Source of the DNA: Streptomyces griseomycini
Lineage (GTDB): Bacteria; Actinomycetota; Actinomycetes; Streptomycetales; Streptomycetaceae
Assembly (NCBI RefSeq): GCF_014203535.1
Contig: NZ_JACHJI010000025.1
Coordinates: 1 to 64,000 of the forward strand
Direction of reading: 5' to 3'
Length of the DNA stretch: 64,000 bases
Within the stretch, counting starts at the first letter, position 1. Each line of letters opens with the position of its first letter. The position numbers and the translations under genes are program-made. The notes under the pieces are model-generated. The model was not told where the DNA came from. It searched no databases and saw only the letters and a program-made list of their open reading frames with translations. This document shows, piece after piece, positions 18,712 to 26,708 of the stretch.

Positions 18712-18822
18712 CGCTGTCTCCTTCGCTCCCACCGGGGCACCCTCGCCGCCGCCCGCGATCCGGGCGCACGCGACGCGACACCCGCATCCCCCCGCTTCTC
18801 CGCCAAGGAACCTCCGCACCCC

Positions 18823-19404
18823 ATGAACAGCGACAGCGACCTCCAGATCGCCGGCGACATCCTCGAAGTCCCCCACCTGCTCCAGGCGCCCCGTGAGCAC
18901 CCGGCCACCGTCGCCGAGTTCGCCGGCCTGGCCCGCTCCATCGCCGCCGACCGCTCCCAGTGGGAGCACCTCGTGCGGTACGACGCCACCAGCCGCTGGT
19001 ACCACCGGCTGCGCACCGTTCCCCAAGCTCTCGGCTCCGCTCGAGCAGGGGAGGCCCCCCTCGGTTACGAGGTGTGGCTCCTGTCCTGGGTCCCGGGCCA
19101 GGGCAGCGGGCGCCACGCCCACGGCCGCTCCTCCGGCGTGCTGACCGTCCTGGACGGCGCCCTGACCGAGCGCACCGGGCGCGGCACGCGCGCGTTGACG
19201 GCCGGCGCCCAGCGCGTGTTCGCACCGGGCTACGTCCACGAGGTCGTCAACGACACGCTCGACCCCGCCGTCAGCCTGCACATCTACTACCCGGGCCTGA
19301 CCGAGATGCCCATGCTCCCCCAGTCCGGGCTCCGTTCGGCCGGGGGGACCCCCACGGCCCCGCACTGCGAGGCGCGCACGGCGCCCGGTCCGGTGACTGC
19401 CTGA
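18823..19404 (+). CDS. Cysteine dioxygenase
   Basis: The 193-residue cupin oxidises L-cysteine to cysteine sulfinate with Fe(II) and O2. The iron site is seen as GRHAHGRSSG (His-x-His) and GYVHEVVN (third His). Two in-frame insertions are odd. About 14 residues (PQALGSARAGEAPL) interrupt the usual run between RLRTV and GYEVWLLSW, and MLPQSGLRSAGGTPTAP lies near the C-terminus. At DNA level both have the CCCCCA...GGGGGGACCCCCA hairpin form of a small repeat that I recall as scattered in Streptomyces genomes. The core fold should be intact. It is preceded by a cysteine-rich leader ORF. Confidence 0.9.
   Translation: MNSDSDLQIAGDILEVPHLLQAPREHPATVAEFAGLARSIAADRSQWEHLVRYDATSRWYHRLRTVPQALGSARAGEAPLGYEVWLLSWVPGQGSGRHAHGRSSGVLTVLDGALTERTGRGTRALTAGAQRVFAPGYVHEVVNDTLDPAVSLHIYYPGLTEMPMLPQSGLRSAGGTPTAPHCEARTAPGPVTA
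19020..19060. repeat. Small hairpin repeat inserted in the cysteine dioxygenase gene (copy 1)
   Basis: CCCCAAGCTCTCGGCTCCGC followed by TCGAGCAGGGGAGGCCCCCC forms an imperfect stem (CCCC/GGGG, GCTC/GAGC). It adds about 14 residues in frame to the protein. I recall near-identical stretches between and inside many Streptomyces genes, but could not check this. Confidence 0.5.
19315..19362. repeat. Small hairpin repeat near the 3' end of the cysteine dioxygenase gene (copy 2)
   Basis: CTCCCCCAGTCCGGGCTCCG continues into TTCGGCCGGGGGGACCCCCA. The layout matches copy 1: a C-run and A, a GC-rich centre, then GGGGGGACCCCCA. It codes for residues near the C-terminus that are not expected in the family. 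Confidence 0.45.
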
Positions 19405-19437
19405 CGCGATGCCGTGGCCGCCTGCGAGGATGGCCCC

Positions 19438-20397
19438 ATGCGCATTGTGGTTCTGGCAGGCGGCATCGGCGGTGCCCGTTTCCTGCGCGGTCTGAAGCGG
19501 GCCGTGCCGGACGCGGACGTCACGGTCATCGGCAACACCGGGGACGACATCCACCTCTTCGGGCTGAAGGTCTGCCCGGACCTCGACACGGTGATGTACA
19601 CGCTCGGCGGCGGCATCGACGAGGAGCGGGGCTGGGGGCGGGCCGAGGAGACCTTCCACCTCAAGGAGGAGCTCGCGGCGTACGGCGTCGGCCCGGAGTG
19701 GTTCGGGCTCGGCGACCGGGACTTCGCCACGCACATCGTGCGGACGCAGATGCTCGGCGCCGGTTATCCGCTGAGCGCAGTGACCGAGGCGCTGTGCGAC
19801 CGCTGGAAGCCGGGCGTGAGGCTGATCCCGATGACCGACGACCGCGTGGAGACGCACGTCGCCGTCGAGCTGGACGGCGAGCGCAGGGCCGTCCACTTCC
19901 AGGAGTACTGGGTGCGGCTGCGGGCCTCGGTGCCGGCCGAGGCGGTCGTGCCGGTCGGTGCGGAACAGGCCGAGCCGGCCCCGGGCGTCCTGGAGGCGAT
20001 CGCCGAGGCCGACCTGATCCTCTTCCCGCCGTCCAACCCCGTCGTGTCCGTCGGCACGATCCTCGCCGTCCCCGGCATCCGGGAGGCGATCGCCGACGCG
20101 GGCGTGCCGGTGATCGGGCTGTCGCCGATCGTCGGGGACGCGCCCGTGCGCGGCATGGCCGACAAGGTGCTCGCGGCGATCGGCGTGGAGTCCTCGGCCC
20201 CGGCGGTGGCCGAGCACTACGGTTCCGGCCTGCTGGACGGCTGGCTGGTCGACACGGTCGACGCGGCCTGTGTGGAGCGCGTCGAGGCGGCCGGGATCCG
20301 CTGCCGGGCCGTACCGCTGATGATGACCGACGTCGACGCGGCCGCGCGGATGGCACGGGAGGCGCTGGCGCTGGCCGAGGAGGTGCGGGCGGCATGA
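19438..20397 (+). CDS. cofD: 2-phospho-L-lactate transferase (F420 biosynthesis)
   Basis: CofD/FbiA joins the phospholactyl-type (or phosphoenolpyruvyl) guanosine donor to the deazaflavin Fo, giving the F420-0 or dehydro-F420-0 skeleton. At 319 residues it has the family length. It begins MRIVVLAGGIGGARFLRGL, the glycine-rich nucleotide site, and has NTGDDIHLFGLKVCPDLDT at about 33-51 and FPPSNPVVS at about 198-206. The ATG at 19438-19440 was chosen to give this N-terminus. Its stop overlaps the start of the next gene (ATGA), so the two F420 genes are coupled. Confidence 0.96.
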   Translation: MRIVVLAGGIGGARFLRGLKRAVPDADVTVIGNTGDDIHLFGLKVCPDLDTVMYTLGGGIDEERGWGRAEETFHLKEELAAYGVGPEWFGLGDRDFATHIVRTQMLGAGYPLSAVTEALCDRWKPGVRLIPMTDDRVETHVAVELDGERRAVHFQEYWVRLRASVPAEAVVPVGAEQAEPAPGVLEAIAEADLILFPPSNPVVSVGTILAVPGIREAIADAGVPVIGLSPIVGDAPVRGMADKVLAAIGVESSAPAVAEHYGSGLLDGWLVDTVDAACVERVEAAGIRCRAVPLMMTDVDAAARMAREALALAEEVRAA

Positions 20398-21710
20398 GCG
20401 GCACGCACACGGCGTCCGGCGGCTACCGGGTCTGGGCCGTGGCGGGCCTGCCCGAGATCCGCCACGGCGACGACCTGGCCAAGCTGATCGCGGCCGCCGA
20501 GCCCGGGCTGGCCGACGGCGACGTCCTGCTGGTCACCTCGAAGATCGTCTCCAAGGCCGAGGGCCGGGTCGTCGAGGCGTCCGACCGGGAGGCCGCGATC
20601 GACGCGGAGACGGTCCGCGTGGTGGCCCGGCGCGGCTCCCTGCGCATCGTCGAGAACCGGCAGGGCCTGGTCATGGCCGCGGCCGGGGTCGACGCCTCCA
20701 ACACCCCCTCCGGCACGGTCCTGCTGCTGCCCGAGGACCCGGACGCGTCCGCGCGGGCGATCCGGGCGGGTCTGCGCGACGCCCTCGGCGTCACGGTCGG
20801 CGTGGTCGTCACCGACACCTCCGGCCGCCCCTGGCGCGCGGGACTGACGGACGTCGCGATCGGCGCGGCGGGCGTCCGGGTCCTGGACGACCTGCGCGGC
20901 GGCACGGACGCGCACGGCAATCCGCTCAGCGCCACGGTCGTCGCCACGGCCGACGAGCTGGCCGCGGCGGGCGACCTCGTCAAGGGCAAGGCGGCCGGCC
21001 TCCCGGTGGCCGTCGTCCGCGGACTGCCGCACGCGGTGGCGCCGGACGACGGCGAGGGCGCGCGGGCGCTGGTCCGCGGCGCGCGCGACGACATGTTCCG
21101 CCTCGGCACGTCCGAAGCCGTACGCCAGGCGGTGACCCAGCGCCGTACCGTGCGCGCCTTCACGGACGAGCCGGTCGACCCCGGGGCGGTCCGCCGCGCG
21201 GTCGCCGCGGCGGTGACGGCCCCGGCGCCGCACCACACCACTCCCTGGCGGTTCGTCCTGCTGGAGTCCCCCGGGTCCCGCATCCGCCTGCTGGACGCCA
21301 TGCGCGACGCCTGGATCGCGGACCTGCGCCGGGACGGCAGGTCGGAGGAGTCGATCGCCAAGCGCGTCCGCCGCGGCGACGTCCTGCGCAACGCGCCCTA
21401 CCTGGTCGTCCCCTGTCTGGTCATGGACGGCTCGCACACCTACGGGGACGCGCGGCGGGACGGGGCCGAGCGGGAGATGTTCGTGGTCGCCGCCGGCGCC
21501 GGGGTGCAGAACTTCCTGGTCGCGCTGGCCGGGGAGCGGCTGGGCTCGGCGTGGGTGTCGTCGACGATGTTCTGCCGGGACGTGGTCCGCGAGGTCCTGG
21601 ACCTGCCCGCGGACTGGGACCCGATGGGCGCGGTGGCGGTCGGCCACCCGGCCGAGGACCCCCGCCCGCGGCCGGAACGGGACGCGGGCGCCTTCGTCGA
21701 GGTGCGGTGA
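20394..21710 (+). CDS. fbiB: F420-0:gamma-glutamyl ligase fused to nitroreductase-like domain (FbiB type)
   Basis: A 438-residue two-domain protein. The N-terminal CofE part (about 1-240; VTSKIVSKAEGR, VVVTDTSGRPWRAGLTDVAI) adds gamma-linked glutamates to F420-0. The C-terminal FMN-binding nitroreductase-like part (about 245-438; QRRTVRAFTDEPVD, GAGVQNFLVALAGERLGSAW) reduces dehydro-F420 and raises chain length in mycobacterial FbiB. The fusion is typical of actinobacteria and not of archaea. The start overlaps the cofD stop by four bases. Confidence 0.95.
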   Translation: MSGTHTASGGYRVWAVAGLPEIRHGDDLAKLIAAAEPGLADGDVLLVTSKIVSKAEGRVVEASDREAAIDAETVRVVARRGSLRIVENRQGLVMAAAGVDASNTPSGTVLLLPEDPDASARAIRAGLRDALGVTVGVVVTDTSGRPWRAGLTDVAIGAAGVRVLDDLRGGTDAHGNPLSATVVATADELAAAGDLVKGKAAGLPVAVVRGLPHAVAPDDGEGARALVRGARDDMFRLGTSEAVRQAVTQRRTVRAFTDEPVDPGAVRRAVAAAVTAPAPHHTTPWRFVLLESPGSRIRLLDAMRDAWIADLRRDGRSEESIAKRVRRGDVLRNAPYLVVPCLVMDGSHTYGDARRDGAEREMFVVAAGAGVQNFLVALAGERLGSAWVSSTMFCRDVVREVLDLPADWDPMGAVAVGHPAEDPRPRPERDAGAFVEVR

Positions 21711-21790
21711 GCCGGACCCGCGGGCGCCTACCCTCGTAGGAGCCCACCGGCGCCCTCCGCTCCGCCCCCCCTCATCCCCCGGGACCTCCC

Positions 21791-22789
21791 TTGGCAGGAC
21801 GTTTCGCTCCCCGCCCGCCGCGCACCGCCCCCGTGCGCGGCGGGCGGGTCGCCGTGCCCGCGGGGGTGCCGAGGCAGGTGCCGGAACGGGTGCGGACCTG
21901 GGTGCCGGAGGGTCCGCTGGACCTCGGCCTGGTGCTCGGGCCGCTCAGGCGGGGGCCCGGGGACCCGACGTTCCGTGCCCTGCCGGACGGTTCCGTGTGG
22001 CGGGCCAGCCTGACGCCGGCCGGCCCCGGGACCCTGCGGGTGACGCGGCGGGCCGGTGAGGTGCGGGGGCAGGCGTGGGGTCCGGGTGCCGACTGGCTCC
22101 TGGACCACCTGCCGGACATGCTCGGGGCGGCCGACGACCCCTCCGCCTTCGTGCCCCGGCACACCCTGCTGGCGCGCACCCGGCACCGGCGTCCGGGACT
22201 GCGGCTGACGCGGACCGGGCTGGTGCTGGAGTCGCTGATCCCCTCGGTCCTGGAGCAGAAGGTCACGACCGGTGAGGCGTACCGGGCGTGGCGGCTGCTG
22301 GTGCGGAAGTACGGGGAACCGGCGCCCGGCCCCGTGCCCGAACGGATGTCGGTGATGCCGGCGCCGAGGACCTGGGCGCTGATCCCGTCCTGGGAGTGGC
22401 ACCGTGCGGGAGTGGACGACAAGCGGGCGTCGACGATCCTGCGGGCGGTCCGCGTCGCCGCGCGGCTGGAAGAAGCGGTGGGGATGGATCCGGCGGCGGC
22501 GCGGGCGCGGCTGGAACTGGTGCCGGGGATCGGGCCGTGGACGTCGGCGGAGACGGTGCAGCGCACTCACGGGGCGCCGGACGCGGTCACCGTGGGGGAC
22601 CTCCACCTCCCGGGGATCGTGGGCTGGGCACTCGCCGGGGACCGGTACGCGGACGACTCCGTGATGCTGGAGCTGCTGGAGCCGTACGCCGGCCAGCGGC
22701 ACCGCGCCGCGCGGCTGATCCTGTTGAGCGGGAGGGTGCCGGAGCGGCGGGCGCCGCGGATGCCGCACGGGGACATCGGGCGGTTGTAG
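21791..22789 (+). CDS. HhH-GPD family DNA glycosylase (AlkA-like)
   Basis: A 332-residue base-excision repair glycosylase related to 3-methyladenine glycosylase II. The helix-hairpin-helix ELVPGIGPWTSAETV is at about 239-253, followed by PDAVTVGDLHLPGIVGW, which supplies the catalytic Asp about 20 residues later. LESLIPSVLEQKVTT, the family's substrate-pocket helix, is at about 143-157. The start is TTG at 21791, since no ATG or GTG in frame gives a complete N-terminus. It lies 80 bases after fbiB on the same strand and converges with the nucleotidyltransferase gene. Confidence 0.85.
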   Translation: MAGRFAPRPPRTAPVRGGRVAVPAGVPRQVPERVRTWVPEGPLDLGLVLGPLRRGPGDPTFRALPDGSVWRASLTPAGPGTLRVTRRAGEVRGQAWGPGADWLLDHLPDMLGAADDPSAFVPRHTLLARTRHRRPGLRLTRTGLVLESLIPSVLEQKVTTGEAYRAWRLLVRKYGEPAPGPVPERMSVMPAPRTWALIPSWEWHRAGVDDKRASTILRAVRVAARLEEAVGMDPAAARARLELVPGIGPWTSAETVQRTHGAPDAVTVGDLHLPGIVGWALAGDRYADDSVMLELLEPYAGQRHRAARLILLSGRVPERRAPRMPHGDIGRL

Positions 22790-22906
22790 GACGGAGCGGG
22801 TCACGTGACCCGGTGCCGGCCGGTCGCCCGGGGTCGGCGCGGGCCGGGGGCGCGCGGCCCGGCGCCGGCGTCACACGCGCACCCCCGCCCGCCCGCGCCC
22901 GGACCC

Positions 22907-23989
22907 CTACTGGTCCGAGGAGAAGCGGACCGCTCCCTCCGGGATCCTCGCGTCGCACCACACCCGGACGCCCTCCCGGAGTTCGTTGCGCGCGCCGATG
23001 ACCGCGCCGTCGCCTATCACCGTCCCGGTGAGGACCGACCGCTCGCCCACCCGCGCCCGCGTCCCGATCAGCGAGTCGGTGACGACCGCGCCGGGCTCGA
23101 TGACCGCTCCCGGCAGGATCGTGCTGCCGAAGACGCGCGCGCCCTCCGCCACGAACGCGCCCTCGCCCACCACCGTCCCGCCCGCGAGCTTCGCGTCGGG
23201 GGCCACGGTCGCCGTCGGCAGGACCAGCCGGTCGCCGCAGCGGCCGGGCACCGCCGGGGACGGGGCCCGGCCGAGCACCAGGTCCGCCGAACCCCGCACG
23301 AACGCCGCCGGCGTGCCCAGGTCCAGCCAGTACGTGGAGTCGACCATGCCCTGGAGGTGGGCGCCGGCCGCGAGCAGTTCCGGGAACGTCTCCCGCTCCA
23401 CCGACACCGGCCGTCCCGTCGGGATCGTGTCGATCACCGAGCGGCGGAAGACGTACGCCCCCGCGTTGATCTGGTCGGTGACGATCTCCTCCGGCGTCTG
23501 GGGCTTCTCCAGGAACGCCAGCACGCGGCCCGTCCCGTCCGTCGGGACCAGTCCGTACGCCCGCGGGTCCGTCACCTTCGTCAGGTGGAGGGAGACGTCC
23601 GCGCCCGTCGTCTCGTGGGTGCGGACCAGCGCGCGGATGTCCAGGCCCGTCAGGATGTCGCCGTTGAAGACCAGCACCGGCTCGTCCGGCCCCGAGTGCA
23701 GCCGGGACGCGACGTTGCGGATCGCGCCGCCCGTGCCGAGCGGCTCCTCCTCCGTCACGTACTCGATGTGCAGCCCCAGCGACGACCCGTCGCCGAAGTA
23801 CGGTTCGAAGACCTCGGCCAGGTAGGAGGTGGCCAGGACGATGTGCTCGACGCCCGCCGCTCTCGCTCTCGCCAGCTGGTGCGTGAGGAAGGGCACCCCG
23901 GCCGCCGGGACCATGGGCTTGGGCGTGTGCACCGTGAGCGGACGCAGTCGCGTGCCCTTGCCGCCGACCAGGAGGATCGCTTCTGTCAC
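22907..23989 (-). CDS. Sugar-phosphate nucleotidyltransferase (mannose-1-phosphate guanylyltransferase-like)
   Basis: A 360-residue enzyme that would activate a hexose-1-phosphate, most likely mannose-1-phosphate to GDP-mannose, given manA and manB nearby. The N-terminal motif ILLVGGKGTRLRPLT and VFNGDILTG (metal-binding Asp) mark the transferase domain to about residue 235. From about 260 a left-handed beta-helix follows (hexapeptide repeats such as VVGEGAFVAEGARV and GTVIGDGAVIG). The GTG at 23987-23989 begins VTEAILLVGG. The mycobacterial equivalent also lies near fbiAB and LCP genes. Confidence 0.88.
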   Translation of the reverse strand: MTEAILLVGGKGTRLRPLTVHTPKPMVPAAGVPFLTHQLARARAAGVEHIVLATSYLAEVFEPYFGDGSSLGLHIEYVTEEEPLGTGGAIRNVASRLHSGPDEPVLVFNGDILTGLDIRALVRTHETTGADVSLHLTKVTDPRAYGLVPTDGTGRVLAFLEKPQTPEEIVTDQINAGAYVFRRSVIDTIPTGRPVSVERETFPELLAAGAHLQGMVDSTYWLDLGTPAAFVRGSADLVLGRAPSPAVPGRCGDRLVLPTATVAPDAKLAGGTVVGEGAFVAEGARVFGSTILPGAVIEPGAVVTDSLIGTRARVGERSVLTGTVIGDGAVIGARNELREGVRVWCDARIPEGAVRFSSDQ

Positions 23990-24120
23990 CTGTCGTCTCT
24001 GCTTCCTGCCGGGACCGGCCGAACTGTCCTTCGGCCGGCCAGTGTATGCAGACCGTTCCACAGCACATGCGACGGCCGTGCCTCCGGCAGGAAGGAACGC
24101 CCGGACCCGCCCGGACCGCC

Positions 24121-25593
24121 TCAGCGGCCCTGGTAGCGGGCCGCCGTGGAGCGTGCGGAGCCGAGCTTCTTGTAGAGCTTCCCCCCTGGGCACGCGGTGT
24201 TGAACCCGTCCCGGTGACCGGAGATCACGTTCAGTCGTACCTTCTTGCCTTTTCGGTAGAGGTTGCCACCGCCGGACTTCAGGTATGTCTTCCCCTTCGG
24301 ATTCATGCCGTGCAGCCCGAGCTTCCACGCGGTGAGCCGGGCGATGCCCTTCACCGCGGAGGACGACGGCTTCCTGGAACCGTAGGAGCCGATGACCGCG
24401 ATGCCCGTGGAGTTGCTGTTGAACCCGAGGGTGTGGGCGCCCATGACGGGCTTCGCCACTCCCCCGGCCCGGCCCTCGTAGATCCTTCCGCACTTGTCGA
24501 CGAGGAAGTTGTAGCCGATGTCGCGCCACCCCATGCTCCTGACGTGGTAGCGGTAGATACCACGGATGACCGAAGGCGCCTGCGCACACGTGTAGTTGTT
24601 GCCGGTTGCGGTGTGGTGCACGAAGGCCGCCTTGACCTTCCCGGTGTACACGAACCTCTTCTCCCGCAGGCTCTCGTTCGCCCCCCAGCCGCGCCGCGTG
24701 ACGATGGCGGGCCGCGGGCCGATGTACGGCTTGGCCCGCTGCTGCTCGGCCTGCTCGGCCGCATCGGCCGGGTCGGCCGGGTCGGCCGGGTCGGCCGGGT
24801 CGGCCGGGTCGGCCGGGTCGGTCCCGCTCCGGGCGAGGAACTCCCGCCGGGTCTGCTCACGGGTCAGCGGCGGGATCTCGGCGGCGCCGAGCGGTGCGAG
24901 GCCGGCGTTGGCGGCGGAGGCGGCGGTCGCCTCGGCGCTCAGGGCGCCGGTGCGGGGCTCGTCCACGGCACCGCCCGGGGGCGGGGCGGCCGCACCGGGG
25001 TCGACGAGCTCGAGCCGCAGCCCGGACGGCAGCGGAGTGCCGTCGCCCGCCCCGGACCGCGCACCGGCGGCCCCGGCCCCCGGACCCGCCCCGCTCTCCG
25101 GCGAGGACTCCCCCCGGACCCGGATCTCCACGGCGTCCGACGGCCCGACCCACAGCGGCGCCGTGGCGCCGTGGACCCGGCCCGAGGTGTCCTCCGCGGT
25201 ACCCGGGTCGGCCGCGTGGTCGGCGTTGTGCGTCTCGACGTCCTGCCAGCCGGACCAGGTGCCGGTCCCGGCCGACCGGGTGCGGACCTGGACCCGGCCG
25301 TGGAGTCCGGCGGCGGGGTCGTCCCAGACGACGCCGAGCAGGGAGAAGTTCCGTACGGTCCGGGGGGTGAGTCCGAGTACGGCGGCTCCGGAGGTGCGCT
25401 CACGGGTGAGGAGTCGGAGGGGCAGCGACTGGGTGCTGCCGGGGACGTCGGTCCCGGCCGTCACCGCTGCGCGCGTGGCCGCCTCTGCCGTCGGCGCCGG
25501 TCTCGCGTTCGCCGCGGTGGCGGGCGGGGCGAGAGGGAGGGCGAGAGCGGCGGCGCAGGTGACACCGATTGAGGAAGCAAGAATTCCACGCAT
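24121..25593 (-). CDS. Secreted peptidoglycan recognition/N-acetylmuramoyl-L-alanine amidase protein
   Basis: A 490-residue exported protein with a signal peptide (MRGILASSIGVTCAAALALP, cleavage near residue 28). A beta-rich actinobacterial N-terminal domain spans about 40-190, then come a low-complexity linker with six DPA repeats (258-275) and a PGRP/amidase_2 domain from about 290. Likely zinc ligands are in AFVHHTATG, MGAHTLGFN and SGHRDGFNTACPGG. It would cut the amide bond between N-acetylmuramic acid and L-alanine in the wall. The ATG at 25591-25593 gives the signal peptide. The C-terminal domain has slightly lower GC than the linker. Confidence 0.92.
   Translation of the reverse strand: MRGILASSIGVTCAAALALPLAPPATAANARPAPTAEAATRAAVTAGTDVPGSTQSLPLRLLTRERTSGAAVLGLTPRTVRNFSLLGVVWDDPAAGLHGRVQVRTRSAGTGTWSGWQDVETHNADHAADPGTAEDTSGRVHGATAPLWVGPSDAVEIRVRGESSPESGAGPGAGAAGARSGAGDGTPLPSGLRLELVDPGAAAPPPGGAVDEPRTGALSAEATAASAANAGLAPLGAAEIPPLTREQTRREFLARSGTDPADPADPADPADPADPADAAEQAEQQRAKPYIGPRPAIVTRRGWGANESLREKRFVYTGKVKAAFVHHTATGNNYTCAQAPSVIRGIYRYHVRSMGWRDIGYNFLVDKCGRIYEGRAGGVAKPVMGAHTLGFNSNSTGIAVIGSYGSRKPSSSAVKGIARLTAWKLGLHGMNPKGKTYLKSGGGNLYRKGKKVRLNVISGHRDGFNTACPGGKLYKKLGSARSTAARYQGR
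24766..24819. repeat. Six perfect copies of a 9-bp unit inside the amidase gene
   Basis: GGCCGGGTC is repeated exactly six times without interruption. Read on the coding (minus) strand it encodes Asp-Pro-Ala six times, in the linker between the two domains. Copy number could vary by slippage without breaking the frame. Confidence 0.95.
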
Positions 25594-25723
25594 GCTCCTG
25601 ATCTTGGACACAGTCAGACAAATCTGTCCATCGCGGATTTGACGGGCCGTCGGGGGCGCATTCCCCCGAACCGGTGCCCCCGGCGCTCGGTGCGCGGCGA
25701 CGGGGCCGCGTACGCTTGCGCGG

Positions 25724-26479
25724 GTGAACGCCACCGACCGCACCCCTGCCGACCTGCTGAGTTCCGCGCTCGCCGCGGACCCGGGACGCCCCCTGGTGAC
25801 CTTCTACGACGACGCCACGGGCGAACGCGTCGAATTGTCCGTGGCCACCTTCGCCAATTGGGTGGCCAAGACCGCGAACCTGCTGCAGGACGAGCTGTCC
25901 GTCGAGCCGGGCGACCGGGTCGCGCTGCTGCTGCCCGCGCACTGGCAGACGGCGGTGTGGCTGCTGGCGTGCGCGTCGGTGGGCGTGGTCGCGGACGTGG
26001 CCGGGGAGCCGGCGGCGGCCGACGTCGTGGTGAGCGGCCCGGACGCGCTCGAGGCGGCACGGGCGTGCCCGGGCGCGCGGATCGCGCTCGCGCTCAGGCC
26101 GCTCGGCGGGCGCTTCCCGCACCCGCCGGAGGGCTTCGCCGACTACGCCGTCGAGGTGCCGGGGCAGAGCGACCGGTTCGTGCCGTACGCGCCGGTCGAC
26201 CCCGAGGAGCCGGCGCTGATCGTGGCGGGACGGGAGTTCACCGGGGCGGAGGTGGTCGAGCGGGCCCGGGCGGAGGCGACGGGGCTCGGCCTGACCGGAC
26301 CGGGCTCGCGCCTGCTGTCGGGGCTGCCGTACGACACCTGGGAGGGCCTCAACGCGGGGCTGTACGGACCGCTGGCGACCGGCGGCTCCGTGGTGCTGTG
26401 CCGGAACCTGGACCTCCTCGGGGACGACGCCCTGGACAAGCGGGTGGAGAGCGAACGGGTCACGGTCATCGCACGGTAG
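25724..26479 (+). CDS. TIGR03089 family protein (truncated acyl-adenylate-enzyme-like)
   Basis: A 251-residue protein like the N-terminal part of AMP-dependent synthetases/ligases (LVTFYDDATGERVELSVATF, then VEPGDRVALLLPAHWQTAVW). It lacks the P-loop and the C-terminal lid of active enzymes. It corresponds to the actinobacterial family TIGR03089, whose members are found beside LCP genes. No catalytic role can be claimed. The GTG at 25724-25726 gives VNATDRTPADLL. It is divergent from the amidase gene and 229 bases upstream of the first LCP gene. Confidence 0.85.
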   Translation: MNATDRTPADLLSSALAADPGRPLVTFYDDATGERVELSVATFANWVAKTANLLQDELSVEPGDRVALLLPAHWQTAVWLLACASVGVVADVAGEPAAADVVVSGPDALEAARACPGARIALALRPLGGRFPHPPEGFADYAVEVPGQSDRFVPYAPVDPEEPALIVAGREFTGAEVVERARAEATGLGLTGPGSRLLSGLPYDTWEGLNAGLYGPLATGGSVVLCRNLDLLGDDALDKRVESERVTVIAR

Positions 26480-26708
26480 CGGCACGCCTCGGCCGTCACC
26501 CGGCCGTCGCACGCCCCGGGCCGCCTCCGCCGGCACCCGGCCCTCACCCGCGCACCGGCGCCCACACCCGCCCCTTGCCCGCACCACCCGTCCGCCTCGT
26601 CCCGTCCCCCGTTCGGCGCAGCACCACCCGTCCCCCGCCGTCCCCCCGGGTCATCGTCGTAGCAGCGGCACGCGCCACACGCCGTCCCGGCCCCGTACGC
26701 AGTGAGGG

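Noticed and set aside
24766..24819. Possible CRISPR or transposon end in the 9-bp repeats
   Set aside because: The units are contiguous with no spacers and code for a DPA linker in the correct frame.
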